Source of the DNA: Actinomadura graeca
GTDB taxonomy: Bacteria > Actinomycetota > Actinomycetes > Streptosporangiales > Streptosporangiaceae
DNA length: 64,000 bases
Assembly (NCBI RefSeq): GCF_019175365.1
Contig: NZ_CP059572.1
Coordinates: forward strand, 6,076,001 to 6,140,000
Reading direction: 5' to 3'
Shown here: positions 9,306 to 18,202 of the stretch, piece after piece
Numbering within the stretch: position 1 is the first letter of the stretch
How the letters are laid out: each line of letters begins with the position of its first letter
The notes under the pieces: generated by a model
Database searches by the model: none
What the model saw: only the letters and a program-made list of their open reading frames with translations
Told to the model about the DNA's origin: nothing
Position numbers and translations under genes: made by a program

Positions 9306-9610
9306 CGCGCCTCGGGCCTGACCGGATCGTCGACGTCACCGGCATCGGCCTCGGCCTTCGGGCCGGTCCCGGCGGAATGCGTCTCCTCCAGCCGGGCGCG
9401 CCCGGCCTGCAAGCGCGGGATGTACCACATGCCGAACAGGCCGATCACGATCCCCGCGACGCACACCCACAGCCACCAGCGTTCCCCGGACGGCAGGCCG
9501 ACGATCAGCAGCACGACCAGCGCCACCGCCCAGGCGGCGGTGCCCGCGGCGGCGATGCGGACGTCGTCGGTCCGCATCGGGGGCGGGTCGGGGAGGCGCG
9601 GCCGGCTCAT
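9302..9610 (-). CDS. DUF2530 membrane protein
   Basis: 102 residues with two transmembrane helices (about 18-38 and 45-66), a cytoplasmic N-terminus containing RTDD, and a charged acidic C-terminal tail. This is the layout of the small actinobacterial DUF2530 family; function unknown. ATG 9610 lies 9 bp after the stop of the TetR gene at 9620-10210, so both are likely on one transcript. Its stop overlaps the 3' end of the convergent ATPase gene. Confidence 0.8.
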   Translation of the reverse strand: MSRPRLPDPPPMRTDDVRIAAAGTAAWAVALVVLLIVGLPSGERWWLWVCVAGIVIGLFGMWYIPRLQAGRARLEETHSAGTGPKAEADAGDVDDPVRPEAR

Positions 9611-9619
9611 GGGATCAGG

Positions 9620-10210
9620 TTACGCGGCGCCGCCCGCGGCGGCGGAGTGCGCCCTGGCGCGGGGGAGCCCGCCGATGACCATGGTGATCAGCAGCTCGTA
9701 GCTGGTCTCCAGGTCCTCCGGCAGCCCGAACCCCCCCGCCGCCTCCAGGACGGCGAAGCCGTGGACGGCCGAGCGCAGGCAGCGGGCCGCGTGGATCAGC
9801 GCCGGCCCCTCCAGGTCGTAGCCGCGCAGTACCGCGAGGATGATGCCGAGGAGCCGTTCCCCGGCGGCGTCGACCCGCCCCAGGGGCTCGGCCGACTGCT
9901 CCATGGCGGCGTACCGGGCCGGGTGCTCGACGACGTAGGACCGGTAGGCGCGCATTACGGCGCGCACGGCGTCGTCTCCGGAGCGTCCCAGAGCGGCCTC
10001 TCCGAGCCGTGCGGTGAGCTCTTCCATCACCCGGACGGTCATCAGAAGTCGCAACTCGGCGAGGTTACGGACATGCTTATAGAGGGAGGGCGTCGCGACC
10101 CCGGCCCGTCCCGCCACCGCGGCCAGCGTGAGGGCACCGGGGCCCTCCGCGTCCACGATGGCGATGGCGGCGTCCACGACCGCGTCCGGCGACAGTCCCG
10201 CGCGCGGCAC
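9620..10210 (-). CDS. TetR family regulator with C-terminal TetR_C_33/WHG-like domain
   Basis: 196 residues. The N-terminal helix-turn-helix reads DAAIAIVDAEGPGALTLAAVAGRAGVATPSLYKHV split over about residues 11-45, a clear TetR pattern, followed by a long helical effector-binding domain (MRAYRSYVVEHPARY, then LHAARCLRSAVHGF-like). Start: GTG 10210 has a perfect AAGGAGG 5 bases upstream, so I prefer it to ATG 10237, which would put that site inside the coding region and overlap the operator-like palindromes at 10231-10255. It is probably autoregulated and may act on the divergent MarR/MFS genes. The ligand is unknown. Confidence 0.88.
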   Translation of the reverse strand: MPRAGLSPDAVVDAAIAIVDAEGPGALTLAAVAGRAGVATPSLYKHVRNLAELRLLMTVRVMEELTARLGEAALGRSGDDAVRAVMRAYRSYVVEHPARYAAMEQSAEPLGRVDAAGERLLGIILAVLRGYDLEGPALIHAARCLRSAVHGFAVLEAAGGFGLPEDLETSYELLITMVIGGLPRARAHSAAAGGAA

Positions 10211-10215
10211 ACCAG

Positions 10216-10222
10216 CCTCCTT
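10216..10222 (-). promoter_or_regulatory. Ribosome binding site deciding the TetR start
   Basis: AAGGAGG on the minus strand ends 5 bases before GTG 10210. Strong Shine-Dalgarno sequences are uncommon in this window, so it argues for the shorter TetR protein. Confidence 0.7.
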
Positions 10223-10230
10223 AATAGAGA

Positions 10231-10255
10231 TAGCCATCAAGCTAATAAACTTAGC
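10231..10255. promoter_or_regulatory. Overlapping inverted repeats, probable TetR operator
   Basis: On the plus strand GCTAA-TAAAC-TTAGC (10241-10255) is a perfect 15-bp inverted repeat, overlapped by TAGC-N6-GCTA (10231-10244). It lies in an AT-rich island between the divergent TetR and MarR genes, directly upstream of the TetR ribosome site. TetR regulators usually bind such sites in their own promoter. The half-site also occurs at 10834-10863 before the MFS gene. Confidence 0.6.
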
Positions 10256-10298
10256 CTCTTCTGTCAAGAAGCGTGCGAGTGCTGGACCTGGGAGAACG

Positions 10299-10772
10299 AT
10301 GACGATGACACCGCCACCGGACGGAGGCCGCGCCGCGGCCGCCCCGGGGCTGGCCGAGCAGCTGCGCATCTCGATCGCGCGGCTGTCCCGCCGGCTGCGC
10401 ACGCTGCGGCCCTCGGCGGGCGACGGCGTCCCGGACCCGCTTCCGCTCACCCAGTTCGCCGCGCTCACGGCCATCGAGCGGCACGGCTCCATGACCCCGC
10501 GCGAGCTGGCCGACCACGAGAAGGTGCAGCCGCCCTCGATGACCCGCGTCATCGCCTTCCTGGAGGAGCGCGGCCTGCTCGCGCGCAGCCCGCACCCCAC
10601 CGACGGGCGGCAGGTCGTCCTCAGCGTGACGGAGGCGGGCGCGACCCTGCTGCGGGACGAGCGTCGCCGCAAGGAGGCGTGGCTCTCGCGCCGGCTCGGG
10701 GAGCTGACCGAGGACGAGCGGGAGATCCTCCGCCGGGCCGCCCCGATCATCGACAAGCTCAGCCGTTCCTGA
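10299..10772 (+). CDS. MarR family transcriptional regulator
   Basis: 157 residues with the MarR winged helix: LTQFAALTAIERHGSMTPRE forms the first helices, VQPPSMTRVIAFLEERGLL the recognition helix, and SPHPTDGRQVVLSVTEAG the wing, including the typical DGRxxxLxxTxxG. Flanking helices form the dimer interface. ATG 10299 follows GGGAGAACG. It precedes an MFS exporter by 75 bp on the same strand, the usual arrangement of a MarR repressor and the pump it controls. From memory, M. tuberculosis Rv0880 is a MarR in the equivalent position. Confidence 0.92.
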   Translation: MTMTPPPDGGRAAAAPGLAEQLRISIARLSRRLRTLRPSAGDGVPDPLPLTQFAALTAIERHGSMTPRELADHEKVQPPSMTRVIAFLEERGLLARSPHPTDGRQVVLSVTEAGATLLRDERRRKEAWLSRRLGELTEDEREILRRAAPIIDKLSRS

Positions 10773-10833
10773 CTCCTGGCCGCGTCCAGGCGGCGACATG
10801 TCGCTGTTGCCGGAATAGCAGACTGGAGATTAT

Positions 10834-10863
10834 CGTTAGCCTTGGTAATGACTTCTGCTAACG
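10834..10863. promoter_or_regulatory. Inverted repeat over the MFS start codon
   Basis: CGTTAGC (10834-10840) and GCTAACG (10857-10863) are a perfect 7-bp inverted pair 16 bp apart, enclosing the ATG at 10848. Inside lies TTA-N7-TAA, resembling a MarR half-site arrangement. Binding here would block transcription or translation of the MFS gene. The outer arms share the TTAGC/GCTAA half-site with the operator at 10241-10255. Confidence 0.5.
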
Positions 10864-12263
10864 ATGGACCTGGGGTAACGGACGGGCCCGCGCCGCGCGG
10901 GCCCGTCGGCGTGGCACTCCAGAATCCGGAACCGGACGGCGCGCCGGTGCGGGGCGGAACGGTCCAGGAGGCCGAGGCCGAGGCCGGGGCCGGGGCCGAC
11001 GTCGAGGACGAAGCCGCCGAAAGCGGCGGGATGTTCCGCTCGCTCCGCAACCGCAACTACCGGCTGTTCACCGCCGGGCAGGTCGTGTCCAACACCGGCA
11101 CCTGGATGCAGCGCGTCGCGCAGGACTGGCTCGTCCTCGACCTCGCCCACGGCAGCGGCACCGCCCTTGGCATCACCACCGGGCTCCAGTTCCTCCCGCT
11201 GCTGCTTTTCGGCCTGTGGGGCGGGGTGATCGCCGACCGCTACCCCAAGCGCCGCGTCCTCATGCTGACGCAGCTGACGATGGGCGCCCTCGCGCTGGTC
11301 CTCGGCGTGCTGGCGCTCACCGGCGAGGCCCGGGTGTGGCACGTGTACGTGCTGGCGTTCGGTCTCGGCCTGGCCACCGTCGTGGACAACCCCACGCGGC
11401 AGGCGTTCGCCATCGAGATGGTGGGACGCCGTGACCTGCCCAACGCCATCGCGCTGAACAGCGCCAGCTTCAACGGCGCCCGGCTGCTCGGCCCGGCGGT
11501 CGCCGGCGTGCTGATCGCCGTCCTCGGCACGGCGCCCGTCTTCCTGGTCAACGCGGCGTCGTTCGGCGCCGTCCTGTTCGGCCTCTACGCGATGCGGACG
11601 GACGAGCTGCACCCCGCCGCCCCCGTCAAGCGCGCGCGGGGGCAGCTCCGCGAGGGCCTCCGCTACGTCCGCGGCCGCCGGGACCTGATCATGGTGCTGG
11701 TGCTCGTCGGCTTCGTCGCGACGTTCGGCATGAACTTCCAGATGACGACCGCCCTGGTCGCGCGGGAGGTCTTCCACACCGGCGCGTCGTCGTTCGGCCT
11801 CGCCTCCAGCATGCTCGCGCTCGGCGCGCTCACCGGCGCGCTGCTGGCCGCGCGGCGCGCGTCCCGGCCGCGGCTGCGGCTGCTGCTGGGGGCCGCGCTG
11901 ACGTTCGGCGTGCTGGAGGTCGTGACCGGGCTGATGCCGACGTACTGGTCGTTCCTGGCGCTGCTCGTCCCGACCGGCATCGCGCTGATGACGTTCACCA
12001 CCGCCGCCAACGCGACCATGCAGCTCAGCGTGGCGCCGGAGATGCGCGGCCGGGTCATGGGCCTGTACATGTTCGTCTTCCTCGGGACGAACCCGCTCGG
12101 CGCCCCGGCGGTCGGCTGGATGGCCGAGCAGTTCGGGCCGCGGCCCAGCATCGTCCTCGGCGGGCTGGTCGCCGTGCTGACGACCCTCGCGGTGGGGGCG
12201 CTGGCCGCCCCCCGGGAGTCGGTACGGACGGTCCTGGCCCCGGTACGCCGTCCATCCGCGTGA
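10848..12263 (+). CDS. MFS exporter (Bcr/enterobactin-exporter-like, MFS_3)
   Basis: 471 residues with a ~60-residue acidic hydrophilic N-terminus (AEAEAGAGADVEDEA), then about 12 transmembrane helices beginning at NRNYRLFTAGQVVSNTGTWM. The GxLADRxxKRR-type motif A appears as GVIADRYPKRRVL, and DNPTRQAFAIEMVG is typical of the family related to the enterobactin exporter EntS. It should export a small molecule or drug by proton antiport. ATG 10848 lacks a good ribosome site and lies inside an inverted repeat, so it may be translated from a leaderless or regulated transcript. It follows the MarR gene. Confidence 0.88.
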   Translation: MTSANDGPGVTDGPAPRGPVGVALQNPEPDGAPVRGGTVQEAEAEAGAGADVEDEAAESGGMFRSLRNRNYRLFTAGQVVSNTGTWMQRVAQDWLVLDLAHGSGTALGITTGLQFLPLLLFGLWGGVIADRYPKRRVLMLTQLTMGALALVLGVLALTGEARVWHVYVLAFGLGLATVVDNPTRQAFAIEMVGRRDLPNAIALNSASFNGARLLGPAVAGVLIAVLGTAPVFLVNAASFGAVLFGLYAMRTDELHPAAPVKRARGQLREGLRYVRGRRDLIMVLVLVGFVATFGMNFQMTTALVAREVFHTGASSFGLASSMLALGALTGALLAARRASRPRLRLLLGAALTFGVLEVVTGLMPTYWSFLALLVPTGIALMTFTTAANATMQLSVAPEMRGRVMGLYMFVFLGTNPLGAPAVGWMAEQFGPRPSIVLGGLVAVLTTLAVGALAAPRESVRTVLAPVRRPSA

Positions 12264-12315
12264 CAACGGGTGCCCGCTGCTGAAAAGCTGGCCGCGTGGA
12301 TCTGCGGACATTCCG

Positions 12316-13047
12316 ATGAGGCTTTTTGTGGCGCTCATTCCGCCACCGGGCGTCCTGGACGAGGTCGAGGAGGCCGTCCGCCCGCACCAGGACCTGATAC
12401 CCGAGCTGAGATGGGTCCGGCGCGAGCTGATCCACGTCACGCTGTCGTTCCTCGGCGACGTCGACGACCGCACCCTCGACCGGTTGCTGCCGCGGCTGGA
12501 GCGGGCCGCCGGACGGCATGAGCGGATGTCGCTGTCCCTGGCCGGGGCGGGCGCGTTCCCCGGGAGCGGCGCCCATGCCCGCGTGCTCTGGACGGGCCTG
12601 TACGGGGACCGGCGCGCCCTGGCCCGGCTCGCCGCGTCCACCGCCGCCGCCGGGCGCAGGGCGGGCACGCCGCCCGACAAGCACCGCGCGTTCCGGCCGC
12701 ACCTGACGCTCGCGCGGTCCCGGCGTCCCGTGGACGTCCGGTCGCTCACCGAGTCGCTGTCGGCCTTCGCCTCCACCCCGTGGACGGCCGACGCCGTCCA
12801 CCTCGTGCGCAGCCACCTGCCCGGCAAGCAGTACAGCCAGGTGACGTACGAGCCGCTGAAGACCTGGTCGCTGCGCGGCTCCGGGCCGGGCACGCGGGGG
12901 CCGGGGCCCGGCCAGGGCCCGGGGGACGCGCAGGATCCGGAAAACGCTCAGGATCCGCAGGGCGGTCAGAGTCCGGGGGGCGGTCAGAGTTCGGGGGGCG
13001 GAGGCGCGGGACGGTCGGCGTCCGGCGGCCCCCAGGGGACCCCGTAG
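12316..13047 (+). CDS. thpR: RNA 2',3'-cyclic phosphodiesterase (2H family, ThpR/LigT-like)
   Basis: 243 residues; the first ~190 are the family's usual size. The two HxTx motifs are HVTLSF (about residue 42) and HLTLAR (about 133), which supply the paired histidines of the 2H phosphoesterases that open 2',3'-cyclic phosphates of RNA. The C-terminal ~50 residues are a Gly/Pro/Gln/Ser-rich low-complexity tail absent from the core family, with repeated QDPENAQDPQG-like and GGQS units. The last 64 bp overlap the convergent membrane-protein gene. ATG 12316 starts directly at MRLFVAL, the family start. Confidence 0.9.
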   Translation: MRLFVALIPPPGVLDEVEEAVRPHQDLIPELRWVRRELIHVTLSFLGDVDDRTLDRLLPRLERAAGRHERMSLSLAGAGAFPGSGAHARVLWTGLYGDRRALARLAASTAAAGRRAGTPPDKHRAFRPHLTLARSRRPVDVRSLTESLSAFASTPWTADAVHLVRSHLPGKQYSQVTYEPLKTWSLRGSGPGTRGPGPGQGPGDAQDPENAQDPQGGQSPGGGQSSGGGGAGRSASGGPQGTP

Positions 13048-15146
13048 CGCTCGCACGCGCGCCGCAGCTCGTCCAGATCGGGCGGGAACGTCACCTGCCG
13101 CAGCACCCGCCCGGACGGGTTCCACACCACCAGGCGGGGCATCCGCTCGGCGGCCTCGTCGATGCCGACGCCGCCGATGCGGTCGCGCCCCAGGTCCCAC
13201 TCGACCCGGCCGCGCCTGGTGACGACGGCCAGCCCCGCCGACGACACGCGGAGCTGCGCGCGGTTGCGGTCGTACAGCCAGTAGCCGCCGAGCCCGATCA
13301 GCAGCCCGGCGGGCACCGACCAGCTCGCGGTGGCGCTGAAACCGCCCAGCTCGGGACCCAGCCACACCGCGCCGATCAGGGCGACCGCCTGGCAGAGCAG
13401 GACGCTCATCCCGTACGTCCCGATCCGGGACCGACGCGTGGCGTCCAGGAGCGTTCCCGGCGCGGTGACCGGCCCGGGCGGCGCGGGCATGGCGACCGCG
13501 AACTCGTCGGTGGGGCGCTCGCCGATGGGCGTGGGCGCGCCGTCACGCGCGGCGGGCAGCACGGCGGCCGTCTCCGGCTCTCCCGCCGGGACCTCGGCCT
13601 CCGGCGCCGGGACGGCGAGCGGCGACACGGCCGAGTGGAACGCGGCGCTGAGGTAGGCGTCGTACTCGGCGTCGTTCACCGGCAGCCCCGCACGCCGGGC
13701 CGCCTCCCGCAGGTCGGTCCGCGAGATCCGCAGCGCCGACAGCGGCGCGGCGAAGAACTCGTCGCCGTCGGAGTCGTAGAGCCGCACCCACGCGTGCCCG
13801 CCGATGGTCAGCAGCTCGATGCCGCCGATGCGGTCCTCGGGCATCTTCAGCACGACGTCGCCCGCCGCGTCCGCCCAGCCGAGACCGCCGTCCGCGACGA
13901 CCAGCCGCCCGCCGGGCACCTGCGCGAAGATCTCCGGCAGGCCCTCCAGTCCGTACTCCGGCCGCCGCGGCGGACGGGCGCCGGGAGTGACCACGCGGTA
14001 GCCGTGGTCGTCGAGGGCGTGCGCGAGCTGGAAGCCGTCCAGGCCGTGCGCGGGCAGCCGCGCCAGCAGCTCCAGCCGGTGCCCGAACGCCAGCGCGGCG
14101 AGGTCGGCGCCGCGCGGCTCGCCGCTCAGCGGGTCCAGCCGCAGCCCCGGCCCGACGACGACGGCGGCCACGTCCGCGGCCGGCAGGACCTGGAGCCCGC
14201 CGCGTCCGGGACGGCCCCGCACGAGCAGGCGGTCCACGGTGATCGTCCAGCGTACCTGCGCGGCGCGCAGCAGCCGCCGCCGCGCCCCGAGGACCCCGGC
14301 GATGGCGGCCAGCGCCCAGCAGCCCGCGGCGAGCCTCGCCCCGAACCCGCCCGCGCCCTCCGCGGCGATGCGGGCGACCATGAACGCCCCGAGCAACGCG
14401 ACGAGCGTCCCGAGGACGGCGATCCGCCGCCGGCTCGGCAGCGGCGCCGGCGTGTCGAGCCGCTGCCCGTTCCCGTCCCGGCCCTGGCCGGTCCCCGGCT
14501 CGCGCCCCCCGCCGGGGACGGGCGGCCGGGGCGGCTCGTGGGCGGCGGCGAGGAGCGCCGCCTCCTGGTCGAGCAGGCGTTTCTCGGCCGCGTGGTCGCG
14601 GGGCAGCGGCCCGCCCGCCGGGACGTCGGCGTCCAGGCCGCCGCCGCGCAGCGCCTCGTCCAGCGCCGGGTCGAGCAGGTCGGACGCCTCGCCGTCCAGC
14701 ACGTGCATCGGGATGCCGAGCCGGCGCGCCGTCACGAACAGCGCGAGCGGCTCCAGCCCCATCGACGTCGTCCCGCCCACGGCGGTGCGCCCGAACCGGT
14801 GGAACACCGTCAGCGTCCCGTCGCCGGTGGTGAGCGCCAGCCCGTCGATCCGGGACCGCTCGTAGCGGACCATGCCGGACCCGCCCGGCCCGATCCGTTC
14901 GAGCCCGTCGGCCGACAGCCGCCAGTACGGGCGGGGACGCCGCCGCCGCGCCTCCGGGGCCGCGCCCAGCAGCCACGGGATCGCCGCGACCGCGCCGATC
15001 AGCGTCGCCCAGAGCCAGACCGGCCGGATCGGCAGCAGCGCGAGCGCCACCGCCAGGAGGGCGAACGGCCCGGCGGCGACCGGACGCCACCGCCCGCCGG
15101 GACCCGCGAGGCCCACCAGCTCATGCTCCACAGTCCGCATCCTCAC
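12984..15146 (-). CDS. Large membrane protein with PH-like segments, function unknown
   Basis: 720 residues, not a family I can name. Transmembrane pairs occur near 25-65 (FALLAVALALLPI and ATLIGAVAAIPWLLG), around 250-295, and 560-605. Each pair is followed by a soluble stretch with repeated patterns such as WRLSADGLERIGPG, WTITVDRLLVRGRPG and LRVSSAGLAVVTRRG, which look like bacterial PH-like domains repeated three times. Such domains are usually membrane-surface modules. GTG 15146 has GAGGGG 6 bases upstream. It lies 71 bp downstream of the propeller-like gene on the same strand and overlaps the thpR 3' end by 64 bp. Confidence 0.65.
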   Translation of the reverse strand: MRMRTVEHELVGLAGPGGRWRPVAAGPFALLAVALALLPIRPVWLWATLIGAVAAIPWLLGAAPEARRRRPRPYWRLSADGLERIGPGGSGMVRYERSRIDGLALTTGDGTLTVFHRFGRTAVGGTTSMGLEPLALFVTARRLGIPMHVLDGEASDLLDPALDEALRGGGLDADVPAGGPLPRDHAAEKRLLDQEAALLAAAHEPPRPPVPGGGREPGTGQGRDGNGQRLDTPAPLPSRRRIAVLGTLVALLGAFMVARIAAEGAGGFGARLAAGCWALAAIAGVLGARRRLLRAAQVRWTITVDRLLVRGRPGRGGLQVLPAADVAAVVVGPGLRLDPLSGEPRGADLAALAFGHRLELLARLPAHGLDGFQLAHALDDHGYRVVTPGARPPRRPEYGLEGLPEIFAQVPGGRLVVADGGLGWADAAGDVVLKMPEDRIGGIELLTIGGHAWVRLYDSDGDEFFAAPLSALRISRTDLREAARRAGLPVNDAEYDAYLSAAFHSAVSPLAVPAPEAEVPAGEPETAAVLPAARDGAPTPIGERPTDEFAVAMPAPPGPVTAPGTLLDATRRSRIGTYGMSVLLCQAVALIGAVWLGPELGGFSATASWSVPAGLLIGLGGYWLYDRNRAQLRVSSAGLAVVTRRGRVEWDLGRDRIGGVGIDEAAERMPRLVVWNPSGRVLRQVTFPPDLDELRRACERYGVPWGPPDADRPAPPPPEL

Positions 15147-15217
15147 ATGTGTCCCCTCGGGACCGTCCCCTCGTTTCGCGATCTGTCAGCACTCGGAACG
15201 CTCTTGCAGCGCGCCGG

Positions 15218-16342
15218 TCAGGTCCCCCTGCCCCGTCGGCCGCGGACGAGCCCGAAGCAGACCGCGCCGGCGATGGCGAGGGCGAGGAACAGCCCCGTCC
15301 GGACGGTGCCCGAGGCGGGGTGCTCCCTCTCCGCGCCGTCCTTGCCCGCGGCCTCGGCCCCTGGTGAGGCCGCCTGCGACGGCCTCGCCTGGGCGGGCAC
15401 CGGGATCTCGTACACCGGCTGGTTCCGCCCCTCCGAACCGGCCAGGAACGACCGGCCGTCGGCGGTGTAGGTGATGGACTCGCCCTGGCCCTGGAAGGGC
15501 ACCGACACCGACCGGATCGACTTGCCGGGTCTGCCTTCTTCGTCGACCGAGTAGAGACGGGCGCCGAAGTAGGTGCGGATGACGCAGGTCCGCCCATCGG
15601 GGGCGAACGCGCCGTCCGTCGCCATCGCGGGCGCCCCGCCGATCTTGCGCAGCTTGTTGGTGCCGTCGGGGCTCAGCCGCGCGGGTCCCTCGTAGAGCGC
15701 GCCGGAGAACAGCTTGCTGGCGATGTAGAGCCGGTTCGTCCGCGGGTTGATCATCACGGTCTCGGCGTTGCGGGGGCCGTCGGCGTACTTCAGCCGGAAC
15801 CGCGTCGCCTCGATGCTCTGCGTGCGCAGCTGCGCGGGCTCGGGGATCCGGTAGAGGGTGACGTAGGGCCAGGCGCCGCCGAGGTTGTCGCCGATGTCGG
15901 CCACGAAGATCGCGGGACGGCCCTGCTCGTCCTTGCCGAGCGCCATGCCCTCCCAGTCGCGCGCGCCCGCGCCGGCCAGCGTGAGGACGGCGCGGACCCC
16001 GCCGTTCGGGCCGAGCGCGTAGACCTTCGGGACGCCCCCGGAGTCGTTGTGGGTGTAGACGATGCCGGGGTGCCGCCGGCTGGCGGCGAGCCCGCTGGAC
16101 TCGGTGATCCGCGGGTCGGCGATCGTGAAGGCGACCTTGGGGGCGCCTGCGCCCGCCGACGCCGCCTCCGGAGCGGACCGTGATGCCGATGCCGATGCCG
16201 ATGCCGGTACCGAGGCCGGTACCGAGGCCGAGGCGGTCGCGGTCGCGGTCCCGGTCGCCGGGAGGGCCGCGGCGGCGCCGAGGAGGGCGAGCGCGGCAGT
16301 GGCCCGGACGGCGCGTCCCCGCCGGAACGGACGCATTGACAT
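15218..16342 (-). CDS. Surface-anchored beta-propeller-like protein
   Basis: 374 residues. The N-terminus has a signal peptide (RPFRRGRAVR, then a hydrophobic run ending near ALPATGTA), followed by a Ser/Ala/Pro/Thr repeat (about 45-70, with SVPASVPAS) encoded by tandem GATGCC/GGTACC units near 16180-16235. The globular part has recurring blades (SSGLAASRRHPGIVYTHND, DWEGMALG, FVADIGDN) like TolB/NHL-type propellers. A C-terminal transmembrane helix (LFLALAIAGAVCFGLV) and RRGRG tail would anchor it, domain outside. No enzyme site is evident. ATG 16342 follows GGCAGGAC. Confidence 0.72.
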   Translation of the reverse strand: MSMRPFRRGRAVRATAALALLGAAAALPATGTATATASASVPASVPASASASASRSAPEAASAGAGAPKVAFTIADPRITESSGLAASRRHPGIVYTHNDSGGVPKVYALGPNGGVRAVLTLAGAGARDWEGMALGKDEQGRPAIFVADIGDNLGGAWPYVTLYRIPEPAQLRTQSIEATRFRLKYADGPRNAETVMINPRTNRLYIASKLFSGALYEGPARLSPDGTNKLRKIGGAPAMATDGAFAPDGRTCVIRTYFGARLYSVDEEGRPGKSIRSVSVPFQGQGESITYTADGRSFLAGSEGRNQPVYEIPVPAQARPSQAASPGAEAAGKDGAEREHPASGTVRTGLFLALAIAGAVCFGLVRGRRGRGT

Positions 16343-16481
16343 GTCCTGCCCTTCCCCGTTCCGTGCCCCGATGGGCGTCCGTGGCCCCGCACCGTGCCGC
16401 GGAGGCCGGCCGGGGGCGGACCCGGCGATCACGCGGGCCCGGGGCGGGGCTCGGCGATGCCGTCCACGTCAGCGGCGCCGT

Positions 16482-16565
16482 TCAACTCAGCAGCGCACCG
16501 ACGACCACGGCCAGGACGAGCGCGGTCAGCACGGTGGGAAGCAGCCATTGGGGCGCACGGTTCAC
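16482..16565 (-). CDS. 27-residue single-span membrane peptide
   Basis: A short frame from GTG 16565 to TGA 16482 encoding a peptide that begins MNRAPQW and then has one continuous hydrophobic helix (LLPTVLTALVLAVVVGALL) ending in Ser. All but a few third positions are G or C, like neighbouring genes. There is no ribosome site, but TAAGCT lies exactly 6 bases before the GTG, as expected of a leaderless actinobacterial promoter. It lies between serC and the propeller-like gene, same strand. Function unknown; conservation would be needed to be sure. Confidence 0.5.
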   Translation of the reverse strand: MNRAPQWLLPTVLTALVLAVVVGALLS

Positions 16566-16571
16566 GCATCG

Positions 16572-16577
16572 AGCTTA
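16572..16577 (-). promoter_or_regulatory. -10 element for a leaderless 27-residue peptide gene
   Basis: TAAGCT on the minus strand, 6 bases before GTG 16565, fits the TANNNT -10 consensus at the spacing that puts the transcript start on the start codon. Confidence 0.4.
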
Positions 16578-16686
16578 TGCGGCTCGCCGCACGGCCGGGA
16601 CCGTGCCTCCATGATCTGCACGTCATCCGGCATGTCGGTGATGCCGGCTCCGGCCCGCCGTGCGCCCGTGGGCCCTGGTGCGCCGA

Positions 16687-16714
16687 CGCCCCGGGGAGCG
16701 CGTTCCCCGGGGCG
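16687..16714 (-). terminator. Hairpin downstream of serC
   Basis: CGCCCCGGGGA (16687-16697) pairs perfectly with TCCCCGGGGCG (16704-16714) around a 6-base loop, 13 bp after the serC stop codon. A GC-rich terminator without T-run. Confidence 0.65.
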
Positions 16715-16726
16715 CGCGGTGCCGTG

Positions 16727-18202
<1,476 letters not shown>

